DNA of 64,000 bases from Bradyrhizobium barranii subsp. apii (GTDB lineage Bacteria > Pseudomonadota > Alphaproteobacteria > Rhizobiales > Xanthobacteraceae), in the NCBI RefSeq assembly GCF_011516635.5, contig NZ_CP096255.1, positions 3,408,501 to 3,472,500 on the forward strand, in the 5' to 3' direction. Each line of letters opens with the position of its first letter. Within the stretch, counting starts at the first letter, position 1. The position numbers were made by a program, and so were the translations under genes. Below are positions 27,900 through 37,325 of the stretch, piece after piece. The notes under the pieces were generated by a model that made no database searches, was not told the origin of the DNA, and was given only the letters and a program-made list of their open reading frames with translations.

Positions 27900-28496
27900 T
27901 TAGATCTTTACTGCATTTGTGAATAGCGCCTCACCCCACTCATACAAGGGGCGCATGAAATCGGATCGGGTGTGAATTGCCCGGCCTTTGCGCTCGCGCC
28001 ATTTTCGACCGTAGGTATCAAACGGAAAGTGTCGTAGGTAGTATTCACAGGTCTCTTCCCAATGGTCGACTGACAACGACTTGCCATAGTGTTGGCAATA
28101 CAGAGCAGTCTTCACGCGATCTACGCCGCCCGGCTCGCGTCCCTGCCGCTCCGCGAAGATGACCTCTGGCCGATTTCGCCACAACATCAGGATGTCTCGT
28201 CTCTCCGGGCCGAAGAAACGACGAAAGCCCAGCAGCTCCCGATCGGTTTGATAGGGCTCATGATCATCAGGGGTCATATAGGAGTCGAATAGCTGAACCC
28301 GCACGCCGTCACACTCACTGGAGTGCGCTGTTTCTATAAACTCCCGTAAATTTCCAGTAACGCGCTCATCCGCGTCGAAACAGAATATCCAGTCGAATGG
28401 CAATTGTTCGCGCGTTGTCTGCAGCAAGAGCGCGCGATGCCGACCCTCGGCAATTCGGCGTGCCTCGATGTCATCTTCCCACGCCTGATTTGCTAA
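27900..28496 (-). pseudogene. Glycosyltransferase family 2, 3' part, broken by nested IS elements
   Basis: Reads from NQAWEDDIEARRIAEGRHRA through the metal-binding WIFCFDADERVTG to TFPFDTYG-type C-terminal segments, and ends at TAA 27902-27900. The DADER aspartates and following loop match GT2 family enzymes. The gene starts at 32024, but IS5, IS701 and IS5 lie between. About 40 residues of the nucleotide-binding fold, expected between RNEALVL and NQAWEDD, are missing on both sides, so a deletion accompanied the insertions. Confidence 0.7.
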
Positions 28497-29432
28497 GAGT
28501 CTGTCCGGAAAGATTACCTTGGATTGCATAGCTTTCGCAGCATGAGTCGGATGGAGGCCAGCTTGAGAAAGGCGAGCGCCCTGTGATTGAAGCATTCCCA
28601 ATCTTTGGACAGTCTTCGGCATCGCCCGAGCCAGGCAAAGGTACGCTCGACGATCCAGCGTTTGGGCAAGACGACGAAACGGTGAGCCTGATCGGAGCGT
28701 TTGACGATTTCGAGGTTCACGCGCTTCAGAGCGCTACGCAGCCCCTTCTGGAAATGTGGCCCTTGATATCCGCCGTCGGCGTAGAGCTTCAGAAGAAAGG
28801 GATAGAGGCCGAACAACGTTGCCATCAGGAGCACGCCGCCGTCGCGATCCTGGATGTCCGCCGCATGCACGATGGCGTGCATCAAGAGGCCTTGCGTGTC
28901 GACGAGAATGTGCCGCTTCTTGCCCTTGATCTTCTTGCCCGCGTCGTAGCCATGGAGATCATGAGGCCCCCTTTTTCAGCGCTTTTCACGCTCTGGCTAT
29001 CGATGATGGCGGCGGTGGGAGAAGCCTCGCGCTCGGCCCTTTCGCGACATTCGACATAGAGGGCGTGATGAATTTTATCGAGCGTGCCGTTCCAGCTCCA
29101 CAGATCGAAGTAGCCATACAGCGTCGAGCGCGGCGGCAGGTCCTTGGGGATCGCGCGCCACTGGCAACCTGTGCTCAGGATGTACATCAGCCCGTTGGCA
29201 ATCTCGCGCAGGTCCACCGTACGCTTGTTGCCGCCGCGCTTGGCCGGCGGGATGCGAGGCGCGATCAGCGCCCACTCCTCGTCGGTCAAGTCGCTCGGAT
29301 AGCGCAGGCGGCTGCGGTCGTAGCGTGCACGGTTCTCGGTAGTCCACATTGGCGGCGCGTCCCCATCGAATCAGGCCGCTCACCTTGAATCACAACCGAT
29401 TCATTCGACTCAACATGTTTTGGAACAGACAC
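28497..29432 (-). mobile_element. IS5-family element (IS1031-like), copy 3
   Basis: A 936-bp copy flanked by TAA at 28494-28496 and 29433-29435. It forms the left arm of a 3.4-kb IS5-IS701-IS5 stack inside the glycosyltransferase gene. Confidence 0.9.
28514..29349 (-). CDS. IS5-family transposase, copy 3, -1 frameshifted
   Basis: Two overlapping frames identical to copy 1, with the same A5G5 run. Confidence 0.85.
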
Positions 29433-29435
29433 TAA

Positions 29436-30957
29436 TCTTACTGCGTCACAAACGGTGGTCTGTGAAATGGGCGAACTTGATTGCACAACAAGGACATCTC
29501 GACAACGTTCGGACCAGCCCTTGTTCGAGTCGCCGTCGCATCGTCGTGATCGAATTTGGAATGTGACGTTGGGTCCGTAGCGGCAGAACCGCGGGGTCTG
29601 TAATCCGCGGAAACGCGAGCGAGCGGGATCGGCCGGGCGCGCCGAGCGCCTGAGGGGGGAAACGCCTCCCGCTCGGAGATCAGGAATCCGAAGGCTGCAA
29701 TGCACATCGTTGCGTGATGATGAAAGCCGCGCCAGCCGCGTCCCTCGAAGTGGCCAAGCCCGACCTCCTGCTTGAGTTCCTGATAGTCGCGTTCGATGCG
29801 CCAGCGCAATTTAGCCGTCTCTACGAGAGTCCGGAATGCCACATCCTCCGGCAATGTCGAGAGCCAGTATTTGGTAGGCTGGTCCTCGCCTTTCGGCCAT
29901 TCGATCAGCAACCATTCCTCCAACCGCTGGGTGGTTTGCCAATAATCACGGTGCGCGGCACGGACCCGCACGCGGGCAAAGCGCGAGCTCAGCTTTTCGT
30001 TCGTTCCTTGCCGCCACGTGATGGTGCGCCAAGCTTTGGCCGGCAGGCCGATCGCGAGCGCTTTAACGGCGGCCGGCCGACGCTGACGGTTGCGGCGCAT
30101 CAGTTTCGGGGGACGGCCGCGGCCCGACCATGGCTTCGGCGGCAAGGGACCGGTGCCGGGCGCCCATACCGTTGTGCTCGACAGAAGACCCGCCACATAG
30201 GTCAATCCCAGCGCCGTGATCTCCGTGCGCAGATCGCTGTTGTTGCCATAGCCCGCGTCCATCAGCACGACACCACGCGGAAGGCCGGTCGCACAGGCCC
30301 ACCGCAACTGCTCCAGCGCGATCTCCGGCTTGGTCCGGAAGCCGACTTCGGCAGGAATGCCCACCTTGCGCCGCCGATCGCAATCCTCAGTCCATTCCTT
30401 CGGAAGATAAAGGCGGTAGGCAACAGGCAGGCTGGCGTGGTGATTGGCAATCGATAATGACACCGCCACCTGGCAATTATCCTGCTTGCCGAGCTGCCCG
30501 CAATATTGCCGTGCAACTCCAACCGAATGTCGCCCCTGCTTGGGAAATCCGGTGTCATCGATGATCCAAGCTTCGATCGGGCCCTGGCGTTCGATCGCCG
30601 GCAGGACCATCTCTCGTACCTTGCCCAGCACCTTCTCATCCGACCAGGCGCCGCTGCCGACGAAATGCAGCAGCGATTGATGTTGGGCGGCCGTCCGTTC
30701 CGGAGCCGTCATCGCCGCCATTGGCTCCACGCTCTTACGACCGCCACAGGCCATGAGGCCGACGCAATAGTCGCGCAGCGGTGCCTTCCGATCAGCATGA
30801 CCGATGACGCTGGCAAGCCCTTCCAAATACGTCGCAAATCGCATCTCACTGGTCTTGGTGCCACGCCCGCTCATGTAGCCTCCTCGGCTGATGGTCCATG
30901 CTTCAACCATCGCTGATTCCGGCCGGATAAAGCCTGCGGTTTTGTGACTCAGTCGTA
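29436..30957 (-). mobile_element. IS701-family element
   Basis: About 1522 bp. Inverted ends share actg-gtcacaaa (actgcgtcacaaa at 29440; tttgtgactcagt at 30941-30953). The 4-bp CTAA at 29432-29435 and 30958-30961 fits the YTAR target duplication of IS701. The left CTAA consists of the last base of IS5 copy 3 plus its TAA duplication, so this element inserted after copy 3. Confidence 0.75.
29438..30874 (-). CDS. IS701-family transposase (DDE_5)
   Basis: From MSGRGTKTSEMRFATYLEGL (30874) to a stop at the element edge, 478 residues. IEAWIIDDTGFPKQGRHSVG carries the first catalytic aspartate, GVVLMDAGYGNNSDLR the second, and RWRIERDYQELKQEVGLGHF the glutamate. It appears intact. The frame continues upstream into IS5 copy 4, so ATG 30874 or 30907 is the native start. 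Confidence 0.88.
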   Translation of the reverse strand: MSGRGTKTSEMRFATYLEGLASVIGHADRKAPLRDYCVGLMACGGRKSVEPMAAMTAPERTAAQHQSLLHFVGSGAWSDEKVLGKVREMVLPAIERQGPIEAWIIDDTGFPKQGRHSVGVARQYCGQLGKQDNCQVAVSLSIANHHASLPVAYRLYLPKEWTEDCDRRRKVGIPAEVGFRTKPEIALEQLRWACATGLPRGVVLMDAGYGNNSDLRTEITALGLTYVAGLLSSTTVWAPGTGPLPPKPWSGRGRPPKLMRRNRQRRPAAVKALAIGLPAKAWRTITWRQGTNEKLSSRFARVRVRAAHRDYWQTTQRLEEWLLIEWPKGEDQPTKYWLSTLPEDVAFRTLVETAKLRWRIERDYQELKQEVGLGHFEGRGWRGFHHHATMCIAAFGFLISEREAFPPSGARRARPIPLARVSADYRPRGSAATDPTSHSKFDHDDATATRTRAGPNVVEMSLLCNQVRPFHRPPFVTQ

Positions 30958-30961
30958 CTAA

Positions 30962-31897
30962 GAGTCTGTCCGGAAAGATTACCTTGGATTGCATAGCTTT
31001 CGCAGCATGAGTCGGATGGAGGCCAGCTTGAGAAAGGCGAGCGCCCTGTGATTGAAGCATTCCCAATCTTTGGACAGTCTTCGGCATCGCCCGAGCCAGG
31101 CAAAGGTACGCTCGACGATCCAGCGTTTGGGCAAGACGACGAAACGGTGAGCCTGATCGGAGCGTTTGACGATTTCGAGGTTCACGCGCTTCAGAGCGCT
31201 ACGCAGCCCCTTCTGGAAATGTGGCCCTTGATATCCGCCGTCGGCGTAGAGCTTCAGAAGAAAGGGATAGAGGCCGAACAACGTTGCCATCAGGAGCACG
31301 CCGCCGTCGCGATCCTGGATGTCCGCCGCATGCACGATGGCGTGCATCAAGAGGCCTTGCGTGTCGACGAGAATGTGCCGCTTCTTGCCCTTGATCTTCT
31401 TGCCCGCGTCGTAGCCATGGAGATCATGAGGCCCCCTTTTTCAGCGCTTTTCACGCTCTGGCTATCGATGATGGCGGCGGTGGGAGAAGCCTCGCGCTCG
31501 GCCCTTTCGCGACATTCGACATAGAGGGCGTGATGAATTTTATCGAGCGTGCCGTTCCAGCTCCACAGATCGAAGTAGCCATACAGCGTCGAGCGCGGCG
31601 GCAGGTCCTTGGGGATCGCGCGCCACTGGCAACCTGTGCTCAGGATGTACATCAGCCCGTTGGCAATCTCGCGCAGGTCCACCGTACGCTTGTTGCCGCC
31701 GCGCTTGGCCGGCGGGATGCGAGGCGCGATCAGCGCCCACTCCTCGTCGGTCAAGTCGCTCGGATAGCGCAGGCGGCTGCGGTCGTAGCGTGCACGGTTC
31801 TCGGTAGTCCACATTGGCGGCGCGTCCCCATCGAATCAGGCCGCTCACCTTGAATCACAACCGATTCATTCGACTCAACATGTTTTGGAACAGACAC
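30962..31897 (-). mobile_element. IS5-family element (IS1031-like), copy 4
   Basis: A 936-bp copy flanked by TAA at 30959-30961 and 31898-31900. The left TAA belongs to the CTAA duplicated by IS701, which makes this the youngest insertion of the stack. Confidence 0.9.
30979..31814 (-). CDS. IS5-family transposase, copy 4, -1 frameshifted
   Basis: Two overlapping frames identical to copy 1, with the same A5G5 run. Confidence 0.85.
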
Positions 31898-32024
31898 TAA
31901 GAACGAGTGCTTCATTGCGAACGCGGGTGATCCCAACTAGAAAATGTTTCTGACCCAGCAAGCTCGCATTGCAAACAACGCTTCGTTCGCTGTCCCGCAG
32001 CTGCCAATTGCTCGTGCTTGGCAT
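31898..32024 (-). pseudogene. Glycosyltransferase family 2, 5' fragment
   Basis: Starts at ATG 32022-32024 with an excellent ribosome site (ggaggtgact), reads MPSTSNWQLRDSERSVVCNA, and reaches HFLVGITRVRNEALVL, the first beta strand and RNE motif of GT2 enzymes. The IS5 copy cuts it there. It is most simply the start of the gene whose 3' part is at 27900-28496. Confidence 0.65.
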
Positions 32025-33045
32025 AGTCACCTCCTGGGATGAGGAATTGGCTCTAAAAGTGGTGGACGGGAGCCCTGTTGGCAAGCGAAAGCTGCACTTT
32101 CTGAACGCGCTCAGTCTGGGGCTTGCGGCATCGCGGCTGCACGTCGCATCGATAGATACTTCAGCAATTTGGGAGTGTCGCCGTGATTGAGCGTCGTGGC
32201 TTCATGTGAATTGCGATCAATCGTTTGGCGCTTCATTGGGTTAAGAGTTTTCCTGGGCCGCACCTTGCGTCGTAAGCGACGTGCTCGGCCGGGATGCACG
32301 TCTGCGGTCGGATCGGCTGCCGGCGGAAGCAGACCGCCTCGTTCTGTCGTTCAACGGTTCTAATCGAACATTACTGCCGGATCGTTTGGCGATCCGGCGC
32401 CGATCTTGGCGTCGCCTTTGTCCGCCGCGACGAACGACGTACCGCCCCGCCTTAGGGCCACGACTTGGAAGCCGCTGATATCGAGAGGCTGACCAAACGT
32501 GATATTGGATGCAAGGCCGTTTACGCGGCGTGGTTTGGCGCTGTGCCGCGCGATGCCGTGATCACCGGTTTCAAGGACCGCTTGATCTTTGTCCGCCTCA
32601 AGGACGAGGACCTTTCGAAGGCTGTTGAGCTCCTTCCATCTCCACTTCGAAGACGACTTTGAAAGCTGCCGGTGAAAATGAACTCGGAATGAATGTCCGG
32701 CACGCAGGTTCTCAGCACACGGCAGTCGACTTCCCAAATGGAATCCCTGAGTACGGCAAAGGCCAGGGGATGCATCACCTGACCCTTTGGCGGCCCTCGC
32801 TGGCTACCGTTGCAAGCACGGCTAGTACACGAAGGTATTTCCAAAAAGAAACTGGCGCGAAGATAGCCACGCAGCAGCTTTTCCGTGACTGTCCACTGCC
32901 GCGAGTGTTGGCTGAAACTGAAGCGGAGCGTGGCGCATCCTGTTGATCGAAGATGTTTCGGCGCTTAAAAGCGCTTGTTGTCAAACAGCGATTGCTGGAA
33001 ATGTTTCAGGATATATACCGCTGCGATTGCAGAGGTGTTACCCAG
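32025..33045. other. Mostly gene-free region
   Basis: I see no recognisable gene in this kilobase. The only protein-like frame is 32465-32662 on the plus strand (AADIERLTKRDIGCKAVYAA and following charged residues, ending near LPSPLRRRL). It could be a remnant of a small hypothetical gene, but it has no clear start signal. Confidence 0.35.
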
Positions 33046-33267
33046 CTAACGCCCTGTCTTCTCGCGCATCGCATTCAGGTCGGAACGCAATCGTGCTGCC
33101 GATTCAGCAGCCGGCTCTCGTTTCGGCGGCAGCTCATTGAGGTCCCGAGCCCAAGGGGCCCCCGACCGAAAGGTCGAGGCAGGTGGGTCGGAGGTCGTGC
33201 ACGCCGAAATAAGGCTGCCAAGAGCCAGAAACCCACTCCTGGCGAGCGAGCGAAACGTTCTGTCCAT
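33046..33267 (-). CDS. Small putative lipoprotein, 73 residues
   Basis: Starts MDRTFRSLARSGFLALGSL with a basic N-terminus, hydrophobic core and lipobox LISAC, followed by TTSDPPAS. A ggagcgatcag ribosome site precedes ATG 33267, which decides for it over ATG 33291. The mature part contains WARDLNELPPKREPAAESAA and ends AMREKTGR. It should be lipidated and attached to a membrane. Function unknown. Confidence 0.55.
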   Translation of the reverse strand: MDRTFRSLARSGFLALGSLISACTTSDPPASTFRSGAPWARDLNELPPKREPAAESAARLRSDLNAMREKTGR

Positions 33268-33374
33268 CTGATCGCTCCGAATCAGGCTCATACAGAATAA
33301 ATCGCGCTTATAGCTACTTCAACTTGCTTTCCGAGTGGGCAGACCGGCGATAAGGAAGCGCGAACAGAACCTAG

Positions 33375-35006
33375 CCCGCCCTATTCGTGAGAGCGCGGTA
33401 TTTTGGTCCGACTGGTGCATCCGCACACCTCCGCTGACGAGGCGCACAGGATTGCCTTCGGCTTTTCACCGCCTGACGACCGGTACTTTGCAACGCGCTT
33501 GAGGGATGGGTTGGGTGAACGCGGGCGGACGCCCCACCGGTCAAGGACCGAGCGGCAGCAGCGCGCCGGGCAAGCTGCGGATCAGGTCGGCTTCGGGACA
33601 TGCCGCGGCGAACGCAAGGCGAATGCGGCTCTTGGTCTCGACAACCCGGGCGGCGATTTTCAAGAGCCGAAGACGCAGCGTCGCGAACTCGGCAGTGGCC
33701 AATTCCCGGACTTTGGGAATGGCGTCGCGCACGGTCAGCATCAGCCAATAAGCGGCGGTATGGAGAACGAGGCGGACTTGATTGGCGAGCGCCGAACGGC
33801 AACTGGTGCGATCGGAGGCGAGCTGCGTCTTATGCAGCTTGATCAGATTCTCGGCTTGGCCGCGCGCGCAATACAGGCTGTCGTAGATCCACTCGGCCGA
33901 GCCGACATCGAGGCTGGTGACGACGAAGCGGATGTCGAGGCCGAGCATCGTCGCCTCAATACGGGCGACGGTGCGTCGTTCGCGATCCCAGGACTTTGCC
34001 TTGTGGCGCGTCTCGGTATAGCCGCGCAGAACCGGCAGGTTCTCGATGGCGCGTCGCGTGCGGATGTCGTCGGCGACCGCGTCGACTTTTCTGGCGAGCG
34101 GCTTGGTGCCGGACAGACCGAAGATGTAGTCGATGCCGTTGGTCTCGCACCACGCCATTGCCTCCGGCCGGGCATAGTGCCCGTCGCCACGGAACGTAAT
34201 TCGCGTGTTGTGCCACCGCGTCCGGATATGCCGTACCAGGCGGCGCAGATGGGCACGCACCTCGACGCCGCCCGGCGTCTTGCCGGGCCGCAGCACGACC
34301 GCCACGGGCCGGCTCTTCTCCGTGTCGTAGACGTGGATCGGCAGGAAGCAGCGTTCGTCATAATGAGCGTTGAACAGCGAGAGCTGCTGATGGCCGTGGA
34401 CGACATCGCAGGTATCATCGATGTCGAGCGTGACGGATGCCGGCTCGCGCGGGTAGCTATCCATCCATGCGTCGACCAAAGTGTAGGTCAGTCGGATCAC
34501 GTCGCGCAGGCGCGGAGCATTCTCCAGGCGCGACAGCGTCGGTTGGGAACACAGATCGCGACCCGTGTCCGGCAGCCGTCCGCAGGCCAGCTTGAATGCG
34601 GGATCGGACCGCAGATGATCGAGGTCGTCGGCGTCCTCGTAGCCGCAGCAGATCGCGAACATGCGCGCGCGGAACATATCGACCAGGCTGTGCACGACCC
34701 GCGTCGGATCGCGCCGATCCGGGAACACCCGGGCCAAATTGTCGGCCAAGCCGAGACGCCGCTCGGCCATCGCCAGAAGCATCACGCCCCCGTTCGAGGT
34801 CAGCCGACCGCCATCGAAGGCAGCTGTGACTTTCTTGGCGTGAACGGCTGGAAACGAGAAGGGCAGAATCGTATCGTCGGTCATGGCGGGCGTGGTGTTC
34901 GCGGCTGAAGGTGATGGGGTTGGCTTTGCAACCGAATCCTACGCCGCATCAGCGCTTTACACCACGCTCGCCAGCCTCTCAGGCGCCCTCTGACGAATAA
35001 GACGGG
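33375..35006 (-). mobile_element. IS1380-family element, copy 2
   Basis: A 1632-bp element identical in layout to copy 1 but inverted, flanked by CTAG at 33371-33374 and 35007-35010. Both IS1380 copies have their own matching flanks, so they have not recombined with one another. Confidence 0.93.
33541..34884 (-). CDS. IS1380-family transposase, copy 2
   Basis: A 447-residue protein identical to the one at 22289-23632, with the same DDE blocks. Confidence 0.92.
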   Translation of the reverse strand: MTDDTILPFSFPAVHAKKVTAAFDGGRLTSNGGVMLLAMAERRLGLADNLARVFPDRRDPTRVVHSLVDMFRARMFAICCGYEDADDLDHLRSDPAFKLACGRLPDTGRDLCSQPTLSRLENAPRLRDVIRLTYTLVDAWMDSYPREPASVTLDIDDTCDVVHGHQQLSLFNAHYDERCFLPIHVYDTEKSRPVAVVLRPGKTPGGVEVRAHLRRLVRHIRTRWHNTRITFRGDGHYARPEAMAWCETNGIDYIFGLSGTKPLARKVDAVADDIRTRRAIENLPVLRGYTETRHKAKSWDRERRTVARIEATMLGLDIRFVVTSLDVGSAEWIYDSLYCARGQAENLIKLHKTQLASDRTSCRSALANQVRLVLHTAAYWLMLTVRDAIPKVRELATAEFATLRLRLLKIAARVVETKSRIRLAFAAACPEADLIRSLPGALLPLGP

Positions 35007-35010
35007 CTAG

Positions 35011-35323
35011 CTCCGTGGCACGATACCCAAATCCAGGTTCCTCGGCGAAGGCGAAACTTCGTGCGGCCAAAAACCGAACCGCGATGACTGAAGAATGATA
35101 GGGAACTTCTCGCCCCTCGAAGTAACCGAGCTGGTCGCGCGTCTGGGGTGGGACTGCCGATGGTCGGACTGCCGATGGCCGGACCGTCGACCGCCAAAAT
35201 TTCTAGACCTAGATTTTGTAGCACACAATTGGCCGCTTAAATGCCTCGCGCGTCCATCTAAGCTCGAATTGGATCCGTGCGGCGGCCGGTATCCTTGGTC
35301 GCAATCTACAGTCCAAATACACT
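35011..35323. other. Intergenic region, no gene seen
   Basis: Contains a short direct repeat (ggactgccgatgg, twice near 35150-35180) but no convincing coding frame. Confidence 0.4.
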
Positions 35324-35353
35324 CCCGCCGGCTCACAAGGTCGGCGGGTTTTT
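35324..35353 (+). terminator. Rho-independent terminator
   Basis: Stem cccgccg (35324-35330) pairs with cggcggg (35342-35348) and is followed by ttttt. Strong in form; the gene it once served is not evident. Confidence 0.65.
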
Positions 35354-35488
35354 CTCTTGACCTTGGGAAATTCACGGGTGGGCGCCGGTTCACGCTGGCG
35401 GGTCTTGGAGGCGATGCGAGAGCTTGTTGCAAGCGCTAATCATTCGTGAGTTGCCCATACCGGAGGCTGCAGAAATACTGACCCGGCT

Positions 35489-35599
35489 ATGGATCCCCTG
35501 TTGCTAATTGTCGGCGTTGTGGCCATTTTGGCTGTTGGCGCCACGTTCGTGGTGATCACCTATTTCGATGTTAGAGCTGAGCGCAGGCGCCAACGGTAA
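35489..35599 (+). CDS. Small membrane protein, 36 residues
   Basis: Reads MDPLLLIVGVVAILAVGATF followed by VVITYFDVRAERRRQR, one hydrophobic helix and a strongly basic tail giving an N-out/C-in prediction. No close ribosome site is visible (ggagg lies about 28 bases upstream of the start). It resembles in size and layout the pair at 20429-20743, though not in sequence. Confidence 0.4.
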   Translation: MDPLLLIVGVVAILAVGATFVVITYFDVRAERRRQR

Positions 35600-35611
35600 G
35601 GCCGCCTCTGT

Positions 35612-35843
35612 TCATTTCGGTTTTTGGCGGTTCAATGCTCGCATGACTCCGATGCGGGCAAACATTGTCCGGCTGCCGCCTTCCGCCACCAGGATCAGTG
35701 CTGCTCGCGGCTTGCCATTCCGGCGCGGCGTGCTCTTTCGGCAGCGTGGCGATGTGCTCGCCGGCGTCGAGCAGCGTCACCAGTACGCGATCGCCGATCC
35801 TGATGGGATCCTCGAACGGCCGACGCCATCCTCGTTCCGTCAC
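35612..35843 (-). pseudogene. Frameshifted small conserved hypothetical protein
   Basis: From GTG 35843 the frame reads VTERGWRRPFEDPIRIGDRV and LLDAGEHIATLPKEHAAPEW. After a one-base shift near 35705 it continues LILVAEGGSRTMFARIGVMR to ALNRQKPK and stops at 35612-35614. The 'PFEDPI...LPK...PEWQ...ALI' layout matches a small rhizobial protein family of unknown function. Confidence 0.55.
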
Positions 35844-35881
35844 ACCGCCCCCGGTTACCAATAGCCCATGCCACCGAAAGG

Positions 35882-37310
35882 GGGGATGTCCCGGGTTCTG
35901 TTGAATTTCTGAAGAGGTCGGCGTTGCCCACCTTGAGCCGGTAGGCTCGGGGTGCTGATTCCACAAAGGAGAGCAACGCCATGACGAGAGATATCACACC
36001 GGCTGGTTGGCCGGCGACCGGGGCTGTGGAGAAATCATTTGCGGAAGTGCGAGCGAGCTTCGATCGGTTCTGCCTTGCGGCAGGAATCGAGGCGCTCGGC
36101 ACGATGATGGAGGCGGATGTGACAGCGGCCTGCGGGCCGCGCCACGGTCGTGATGCGGCGCGGCGGGCGCACCGTTGGGGCCGAACGCGGGGGCGGATCG
36201 GTTTCCACGGCGGCAAGATCGAGGTCGATCGCCCGCGGGTCCGGGGCATGGACGGCCGCGAGGTCACGATCCCGAGCTGGGAAACGGCGGCGCAGGAGGA
36301 CTGGCTCGGTCGCTGGGCGATGAACCTGATGCTGATCAATGTGTCGACGCGCCGGTTCGGCCGCGCCGTCCGGCTGCCCGAGGGTGACGTGCCGGCACCG
36401 CCCGGATCGGGGATTTCGAAGTCGGCGGCCTCGCGGAGGTTCGTGGCTCTGTCGGCGGCGCGGCTGGCCGACTTCATGGCTGCCGATCTGTCCGCGCTCG
36501 ACCTTCTGGTGGTCCAAATCGACGGGCTGCATCTCGACGACGATCTCGTGCTGGTGGCCGCGATCGGGGTTGACGGCGAAGGCAACAAGCATCCGCTGGC
36601 GCTGGTGGAAGGGGCGACCGAGAATGCAGCAACGGTTCAGGCCCTGCTGGACAACCTGGTCTCGCGCGGGCTCGACCCGACGGTGCCAAGACTGTTCATC
36701 GCCGACGGCGCGAAGGCGTTGTCGAAGGCGATCCGCCGCACCTTCGGTTCGGCCGCTGCGATCCAGCGCTGCCAGATCCACAAGGCGCGCAACATCATGG
36801 AACGCCTGCCGAAAGAGCATCATGCGGCCACCCGCCGGGTGCTGCGCCAGGCCTGGGAGCTCGATGACGCCGACAAGGCTGAAAAATTGATCCGCAATCT
36901 CGCGCGTCGACTCGACCAGCAATGGCCCGGCGTTGCGGCCAGTATCCTCGAAGGCCTCGACGAAATCCTGACTGTCGTCCGGTTGAAGTTGCCGAAGGAG
37001 CTTCGCCGATCGCTCGCCTGTACCAATATCGCCGAGAACATGATGGGCACCATTCGCCGCGTCACGCGCAACGTTAAACGCTGGCGGGATGCCGGTATGG
37101 CCTTGCGATGGGTCGCGGCCGGTATGATCGAGGCCAACAAGGGCTTCCGACGATTGAAGGCGCATAAGCAATTGTCGGTTCTGCGTGCGGCCCTTCAAGC
37201 TCACCACGATCGCATGACAATCAAGTCCGTTGCCCACGTCACGAGGGCTGCGTAATATTCATTCCGGCAACGTCGACCCGACGTAGTTCAACAGCGATCG
37301 GGACATCCCC
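35882..37310 (+). mobile_element. IS256-family element, copy C (recombinant)
   Basis: A 1429-bp element opposite in orientation to copies A and B. Left flank ccgaaagg (35874-35881) and right flank tccggaaa (37311-37318) do not match each other but match the flanks of copy A as reverse complements. With copy A it bounds the inverted segment 11873-35881. Confidence 0.9.
35981..37255 (+). CDS. IS256-family (Mutator) transposase, copy C
   Basis: A 424-residue protein identical to copies A and B. The ATG follows gagagcaacgcc, shared by all copies. Confidence 0.92.
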   Translation: MTRDITPAGWPATGAVEKSFAEVRASFDRFCLAAGIEALGTMMEADVTAACGPRHGRDAARRAHRWGRTRGRIGFHGGKIEVDRPRVRGMDGREVTIPSWETAAQEDWLGRWAMNLMLINVSTRRFGRAVRLPEGDVPAPPGSGISKSAASRRFVALSAARLADFMAADLSALDLLVVQIDGLHLDDDLVLVAAIGVDGEGNKHPLALVEGATENAATVQALLDNLVSRGLDPTVPRLFIADGAKALSKAIRRTFGSAAAIQRCQIHKARNIMERLPKEHHAATRRVLRQAWELDDADKAEKLIRNLARRLDQQWPGVAASILEGLDEILTVVRLKLPKELRRSLACTNIAENMMGTIRRVTRNVKRWRDAGMALRWVAAGMIEANKGFRRLKAHKQLSVLRAALQAHHDRMTIKSVAHVTRAA

Positions 37311-37325
37311 TCCGGAAATGAGGAA

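Noticed and set aside
28497..31897. IS5-IS701-IS5 as a single composite transposon
   Set aside because: Each element has its own duplication, and the targets are nested in a way that three separate insertions explain more simply.
32465..32662. 65-codon frame with AADIERLTKRDIGCKAVY
   Set aside because: Protein-like composition but no start signal and no recognised family, so it is mentioned only as part of the gene-free region.
22167..35006. Inversion between the two oppositely oriented IS1380 copies
   Set aside because: Each copy has its own matching 4-bp flanks (CTAA/CTAA and CTAG/CTAG), so no exchange between them is recorded.
35270..35360. Possible tRNA 3' region before a strong terminator
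   Set aside because: No cloverleaf, acceptor stem or CCA end could be drawn; only the terminator hairpin stands.
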